A stretch of 7,384 nt of DNA from JANXQG01 sp037147235 (GTDB lineage: Bacteria > Planctomycetota > Planctomycetia > Pirellulales > Thermoguttaceae), in contig JBAWVO010000317.1 in NCBI GenBank assembly GCA_037147235.1, positions 1 to 7,384 of the forward strand. The letters run 5' to 3'. The translations under genes and the position numbers were made by a program. This document shows positions 6,362 to 7,384 of this stretch, in pieces. Numbering within the stretch: position 1 is the first letter of the stretch; each line of letters starts with the position of its first letter. Under the pieces are notes generated by a model. That model did not search any database, was not told where the DNA came from, and worked only from the letters and a program-made list of their open reading frames with translations.

Positions 6362-6367
6362 TATAAT
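6362..6367 (+). promoter_or_regulatory. Candidate -10 box of the 3-hydroxyacyl-CoA dehydrogenase gene
   Basis: TATAAT is a perfect match to the sigma-70 -10 consensus and lies 38 nt upstream of the ATG at 6400, giving an expected 5' UTR of about 25 nt. The expected -35 region falls at the end of the FadL-like gene and the adjacent hairpin (about 6339-6344, AACAGT) and does not match the consensus. Confidence 0.35.
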
Positions 6368-6390
6368 CCATTTCCGGTCGAGCATGAGTG

Positions 6391-6395
6391 AGGAG
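6391..6395 (+). promoter_or_regulatory. Ribosome binding site for the dehydrogenase start at 6400
   Basis: AGGAG is a strong Shine-Dalgarno core. Its distance to the ATG at 6400 is only 4 nt, slightly short. It favours this start over the internal ATG at 6499, which has only a poor purine stretch upstream. A frame-matching GTG at 6388 lies directly after an in-frame TGA and has no room for this site. Confidence 0.45.
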
Positions 6396-6399
6396 AACC

Positions 6400-7384
6400 A
6401 TGCCGGATTCCGAGCGAAAAGATCGGTGCGCAGTCTCCTCGGCTCTGGAGAACGTCCGTGGCATGGTGGCACTGTGCCAAGAGAGTTGCCGGCGAATTAT
6501 GGAGACCGCCGCGAGGCCGATTCGTTCGGTGGGAGTGGTGGGCGCAGGGATTATGGGCACGGCGATTGCGATCGAACATGCCGCGCATTCGATCCCCGTC
6601 GTTCTGGTGGACAAGAGCCAAGAAGCCCTGGATCGCGCTGCGGGGACCGCAGCGAGTGCGTTGGAGGCGGCCCAACCGTGTGGGGGACGCGTCTCGCCGC
6701 GGAAGCCAATTACTTATACACGGGACGCCGCCGGTCTCGGCAACTGTGACCTCGTGCTGGAATCGATCGTCGAGAAGCGGCCAGCTAAACAGGCTCTCTA
6801 CTCCTGTATCAAACCACATCTGGCTGACCGTGCGATCCTGGCCACGAACACCAGCACGATTCCCATCGCGCGTTTGGCAGCGGGCTTGGCCGATCCTGGC
6901 CGATTCTGCGGATTGCATTTTTGCCATCCGGTCCGGCTGCGTCCGTTGGTCGAGGTGATTCCTGGTCCGGCGACAAGCCCAGAAACCGTGGCAACGGTCG
7001 TGGCATCCGCCATCGCACTTGGAAAACTGCCCCTAGTTGTTGCCGATGGTCCCGGCTTTGTCGTAAATCGCCTGCTACTGACCTATCTCAATGAGGCCCT
7101 GATATTGGTCACTGCGGGAGTGCCGATTCAGCAAATTGACGCCGCCATGATCGAGTTCGGGATGCCCCTTGGACCGCTGGAACTTCTTGACGAGATCGGC
7201 CTGGATACCGCTCTTCAGAGTGGTATCGTGCTAGCCGAGATTTTCGGTGAGCGGTCTCGTGGAAGTGAGCTTTTGGTGAGGCTTGTGAAGGCGGAACAGC
7301 TCGGAATGAAGGCGAGGGCCGGCTTCTATACTGAAGTTCCCGCCCTGTTTTTAACCCTGAACCTCGCGCAACTGCCCGGAATCA
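6400..7384 (+). CDS. 3-hydroxyacyl-CoA dehydrogenase, NAD-binding type (partial, runs off the window)
   Basis: This frame stays open from 6400 to the window end: 328 codons, no stop, 3' end missing. Members of this family oxidise (S)-3-hydroxyacyl-CoA to 3-ketoacyl-CoA with NAD+ in the cytoplasm, in fatty-acid beta-oxidation or butyrate-type pathways. Visible are the Rossmann motif VGAGIMG (47-53), an acidic Asp71 at the end of beta-2 (NAD rather than NADP), TNTS (149-152), catalytic His173 in GLHFCHPV and its partner Glu185 exactly 12 residues later (LVEVI), then the C-terminal helical domain from DGPGFVVNRLL (216-226) to KARAGFY (304-310). The usual H-F-F-N-P reads H-F-C-H-P here, so Asn is replaced by His176. 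The ATG at 6400 has AGGAG 4 nt upstream but gives about 42 residues before the Rossmann fold; ATG 6499 (Met34) would give a more typical N-terminus. There is no enoyl-CoA hydratase domain before it, unlike FadB. The chain continues past GFY, so a further domain is possible. Confidence 0.88.
   Translation, partial: MPDSERKDRCAVSSALENVRGMVALCQESCRRIMETAARPIRSVGVVGAGIMGTAIAIEHAAHSIPVVLVDKSQEALDRAAGTAASALEAAQPCGGRVSPRKPITYTRDAAGLGNCDLVLESIVEKRPAKQALYSCIKPHLADRAILATNTSTIPIARLAAGLADPGRFCGLHFCHPVRLRPLVEVIPGPATSPETVATVVASAIALGKLPLVVADGPGFVVNRLLLTYLNEALILVTAGVPIQQIDAAMIEFGMPLGPLELLDEIGLDTALQSGIVLAEIFGERSRGSELLVRLVKAEQLGMKARAGFYTEVPALFLTLNLAQLPGI

Noticed and set aside
6458..6958. A 166-codon open frame on the plus strand inside the dehydrogenase region
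   Set aside because: It is out of phase with the frame that carries the Rossmann and catalytic motifs and its Trp/Arg-rich translation has no family features.

Overview
The window comes from a moderately GC-rich Gram-negative bacterium. Two genes encode lipoproteins and a third encodes an outer-membrane beta-barrel protein, so there is a cell envelope with an outer membrane. Adjacent large secreted sulfatases are common in sulfatase-rich Planctomycetota and related PVC bacteria, and such an origin fits. No marker gene in the window proves it, and some Pseudomonadota also carry this type of sulfatase.

Layout. Positions 1-40 hold a hairpin that looks like the terminator of a minus-strand unit. 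Positions 57-1853 (minus) encode a 598-residue lipoprotein sulfatase with an unusual C-T-A-G-R formylglycine motif. Positions 1923-4646 (minus), transcriptionally upstream of it, encode a 907-residue lipoprotein sulfatase with the classical C-S-P-T-R motif and an extra C-terminal beta-rich domain. The two are 69 bp apart and probably form one unit. Positions 4647-5056 are a 410-bp divergent intergenic region with candidate promoters and a strong terminator-like hairpin. Positions 5057-6340 (plus) encode a FadL/OmpP1-type beta-barrel porin. After a 59-bp gap containing a perfect hairpin and a TATAAT box, a 3-hydroxyacyl-CoA dehydrogenase gene (plus, from 6400) runs off the right end.

The most notable feature is a direct repeat of about 205 bp, roughly 90% identical (1696-1900 and 4489-4694). 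It covers the 5' untranslated region, ribosome binding site, signal peptide, lipobox and the start of the linker of both sulfatases. The enzyme domains that follow belong to clearly different sulfatase subgroups. The repeat therefore looks like an expression-and-export leader shared between, or copied onto, different sulfatases.

Functionally, the sulfatases should be anchored outside the cytoplasm and release sulfate from organic sulfate esters. The FadL-like channel could import hydrophobic compounds, and the dehydrogenase would act on 3-hydroxyacyl-CoA in the cytoplasm. A link between these steps, for example use of a sulfated lipid or alkyl sulfate, is only suggested by gene proximity. No formylglycine-generating enzyme, tRNA, rRNA, CRISPR array or transposase was seen.
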